A stretch of DNA of 64,000 nucleotides, taken from Pedobacter alluvionis. GTDB lineage: Bacteria > Bacteroidota > Bacteroidia > Sphingobacteriales > Sphingobacteriaceae. Both the position numbers and the translations under genes were made by a program. The first letter of the stretch is position 1; every line of letters begins with the position of its first letter. Under the pieces are notes generated by a model. The model did no database searches. It was given only the letters and a program-made list of their open reading frames with translations, and was not told the origin of the DNA. The stretch is from NCBI RefSeq assembly GCF_003664035.1, contig NZ_RCCK01000012.1:62001-126000 (forward strand), read 5' to 3'. Shown one piece after another: positions 61,999 to 64,000 of this stretch.

Positions 61999-64000
61999 AT
62001 GAAAAAAGTGTATTATTTACCCATGCTGGCTTTTTTAGCCATTCTGGGTGCCTGCAATAACAAAAAAAATGCTGAAGAAAGCAGCGAAACCTTTTCAACG
62101 GCCAATCCTTTTTATAAAGCAAGCGCACTTGCTTTTCAGGCTCCTGCCTTTGACAAAATAAAAAACGCCGATTTTAAACCGGCATTGGAAGAAGGGATGA
62201 AGCAGCAAATGGATGAAATCCGGAAAATTGCAGATCAGAGCGATGTACCGAGCTTTGAAAATACCATCTTGGCCATCGAAAAAAGCGGACAACTATTGAG
62301 CCGTACAAATATGGTTTTCAACCTGCTTACAGGCGCCAATACCAATCCTGAATTGCAAAAGGTTAAAGAAGAGGAAGCGCCTAAACTAACTGCAAATACT
62401 GATGCCATTTACTTAAATACAAAACTTTTTAATCGGGTAGAAACTCTTTACAAAAAGAAAGATCGGCTGAAACTGGATGCCGAATCGTTACGCTTACTGG
62501 AGTATTATTACCAAAAATTTGAATTGGCAGGAGCAAAGCTATCTGATGCTGACAAAGACAAGCTTAAAGTGCTTAATAAAGAAGAAGCAACTTTGGGCGC
62601 GAAGTTTACTGCACAGTTACAGGCAGCGGGTAAAGGTTTAAAAAATACTACGCAACAGCCCGAATTGCAATCCACGACCGATCGTGCCAAGAGAGAAGAA
62701 CTTTTTAAGAAATCATGGAACAGGGCAGAAAAAGGCGATGCAAACGATACCCGCAAAATAATTTCAAGAATTGCACAAATCCGTTCTGCTCAGGCGGCAT
62801 TGCTTGGCTTTAAAAATTATGCAGCCTGGAAATTACAAAATCAGATGGCTAAAACACCTGAAGCAGTAGAAGATTTTTTTAGCAAAGTTATTCCTGCTGC
62901 TACCGCGAAGGCAAAAAGTGAAGCGGCAGATATACAGGCCGTAATCGATCAGCAAAAAGGTGGCTTTAAACTAGAGCCATGGGATTGGGATTTTTATGCC
63001 GAACAAGTTCGTAAAGCAAAATTCGATCTGGATGAAAATGAAGTTAAACCTTATTTTGAGTTAAATAAGGTACTCATTAACGGTGTTTTTTATGCCGCCA
63101 CACAACTTTACGGTATTACTTTTAAGGAACGTAAAGATTTGCCTGTTTACCAGGAAGATGTTCGTGTTTTTGATGTGATGGACAAAGATGGAAAACAGTT
63201 AGGTCTGTTTTATTGCGATTACTATAAACGTGATAACAAAGATGGTGGTGCCTGGATGGATAATCTTGTTCCACAATCAAAGCTATTCGGCACGATACCG
63301 GTAATTTATAATGTCTGCAATTTTGCAAAACCCGAAGCGGGAAAACCAGCATTAATTAGTTTTGACGATGTTACCACCATGTTTCATGAATTTGGACACG
63401 GTTTACATGGTCTGTTTGCTAACCAGCAATATCCAAGTCTTTCGGGTGCGAACGTAGCACGCGATTATGTAGAATTTCCTTCTCAGTTTAATGAACATTG
63501 GGCTTCTGATCCTAAAATACTGAAGAATTATGCCCTTCACTATCAAACCGGAGCTCAGATGCCGCAGGCTTTGCTGGATAAAATTAAAAAGGCGAGTTCG
63601 TTTAACCAGGGGTATATTTTTACAGAAGCTTTGGCAGCGGCAGATCTGGATATGCAATGGCATACAATTTCTCCGGGTTCTCCATTGCAGGATGTAGATA
63701 AATTTGAAGCCGAGGCTTTAAAGAAAACCAATTTAAATTTATCGTATGTGCCGCCACGTTACCGCTCCAGCTATTTTTTGCATATCTGGAGTAATGGCTA
63801 CGCTGCAGGCTATTACGCTTACAGCTGGACTTCTATGCTGGAAAATGATGCCTTCTCGTGGTTTCAGGAGAATGGAGGATTAACCAGGGCAAATGGTCAG
63901 CGTTTTAGGGACATGATTCTGTCAAAAGGAAATACGGAAGATCTTGGCAAAATGTTTTTTAATTTCAGGGGACATAATCCTGATATTAAACCGATGCTTA
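61999..64000 (+). CDS. dcp: M3-family peptidyl-dipeptidase, lipoprotein (3' partial)
   Basis: The frame is open from the ATG at 61999 to the window end (about 667 residues seen). A lipoprotein signal (ILGAC, Cys near residue 19) places it in the periplasm. The M3 zinc motif HEFGH lies near residue 463 (MFHEFGHGLHGLF), and the oligopeptidase features GGAWMDNLVPQ, YPSLSGANVARDYVEFPSQFNEHW and SSYFLHIWSNGYAAGYYAYSW match Dcp/OpdA. It removes dipeptides from peptides and probably recycles periplasmic peptides. The C-terminal end lies beyond the window. Confidence 0.9.
   Translation, partial: MKKVYYLPMLAFLAILGACNNKKNAEESSETFSTANPFYKASALAFQAPAFDKIKNADFKPALEEGMKQQMDEIRKIADQSDVPSFENTILAIEKSGQLLSRTNMVFNLLTGANTNPELQKVKEEEAPKLTANTDAIYLNTKLFNRVETLYKKKDRLKLDAESLRLLEYYYQKFELAGAKLSDADKDKLKVLNKEEATLGAKFTAQLQAAGKGLKNTTQQPELQSTTDRAKREELFKKSWNRAEKGDANDTRKIISRIAQIRSAQAALLGFKNYAAWKLQNQMAKTPEAVEDFFSKVIPAATAKAKSEAADIQAVIDQQKGGFKLEPWDWDFYAEQVRKAKFDLDENEVKPYFELNKVLINGVFYAATQLYGITFKERKDLPVYQEDVRVFDVMDKDGKQLGLFYCDYYKRDNKDGGAWMDNLVPQSKLFGTIPVIYNVCNFAKPEAGKPALISFDDVTTMFHEFGHGLHGLFANQQYPSLSGANVARDYVEFPSQFNEHWASDPKILKNYALHYQTGAQMPQALLDKIKKASSFNQGYIFTEALAAADLDMQWHTISPGSPLQDVDKFEAEALKKTNLNLSYVPPRYRSSYFLHIWSNGYAAGYYAYSWTSMLENDAFSWFQENGGLTRANGQRFRDMILSKGNTEDLGKMFFNFRGHNPDIKPML

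Overview
The window looks like a chromosomal segment of a Bacteroidota bacterium, most likely Sphingobacteriaceae and Pedobacter-like. The evidence is Bacteroidota-type promoters (TTTG about 19 bp upstream of TAnnTTTG), almost no Shine-Dalgarno sequences, an STN domain, a GIN-domain protein and a DUF5723 outer-membrane protein. The intergenic spacers also carry several families of dispersed palindromic repeats. No rRNA or tRNA gene was seen.

Layout. (1) Positions 1-4714 hold a polysaccharide-degradation cluster: GH78 alpha-L-rhamnosidase (cut by the window start), BNR sialidase-like protein, STN plus acetyl-xylan-esterase-like hydrolase, and a sugar phosphate isomerase/epimerase. (2) Positions 4715-5990 are repeat-rich non-coding DNA with a 21-bp tandem array of 22 units. 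(3) Positions 6981-16543 are an AT-rich defence island: a small unknown ORF, then overlapping or nearly abutting hsdR, hsdM, hsdS, an AAA ATPase and an HNH nuclease, with a divergent-facing XRE regulator. Just after it lies about 205 bp of highly structured sequence in front of an orphan 439-aa gene. (4) Positions 18364-20514 encode a GH36 alpha-galactosidase whose signal peptide is broken by an apparent homopolymer indel. (5) Positions 21001-31859 hold an HD-PycTM fusion overlapping polyphosphate kinase, an SdiA-regulated-type lipoprotein, a 1201-aa phosphoesterase/kinase-like/barrel protein, and a GAF protein. (6) Positions 32113-44054 are housekeeping and regulatory: GIN protein, response regulator, UbiB-type kinase, TetR regulator, HD hydrolase, TatA, sigma-54, MscL, ChaN-like protein, LiaF-like protein and a LytS/LytR-type two-component pair. 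(7) Positions 44523-64000 hold rpmH-rnpA-yidD, tsaB, two envelope proteins, a DUF423 protein, priA, pcm, smpB, thioredoxin-fold proteins, a mntH-Usp fusion with mntR, an Lrp regulator, a GxxExxY protein, ung, and an M3 peptidase cut by the window end.

The strongest candidate for a little-described system is the five-gene Type I restriction operon that carries its own ATPase/HNH pair, which resembles a Septu-like effector. The structured element beside it, with three mutually incompatible pairing schemes, is the second. The HD-PycTM/polyphosphate kinase pair and the three-domain phosphoesterase/kinase-like/barrel protein are further candidates.

All calls come from reading sequence and translations by eye. 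No database search, folding program or statistics were run, so family names rest on recognised motifs and remain inference where noted.
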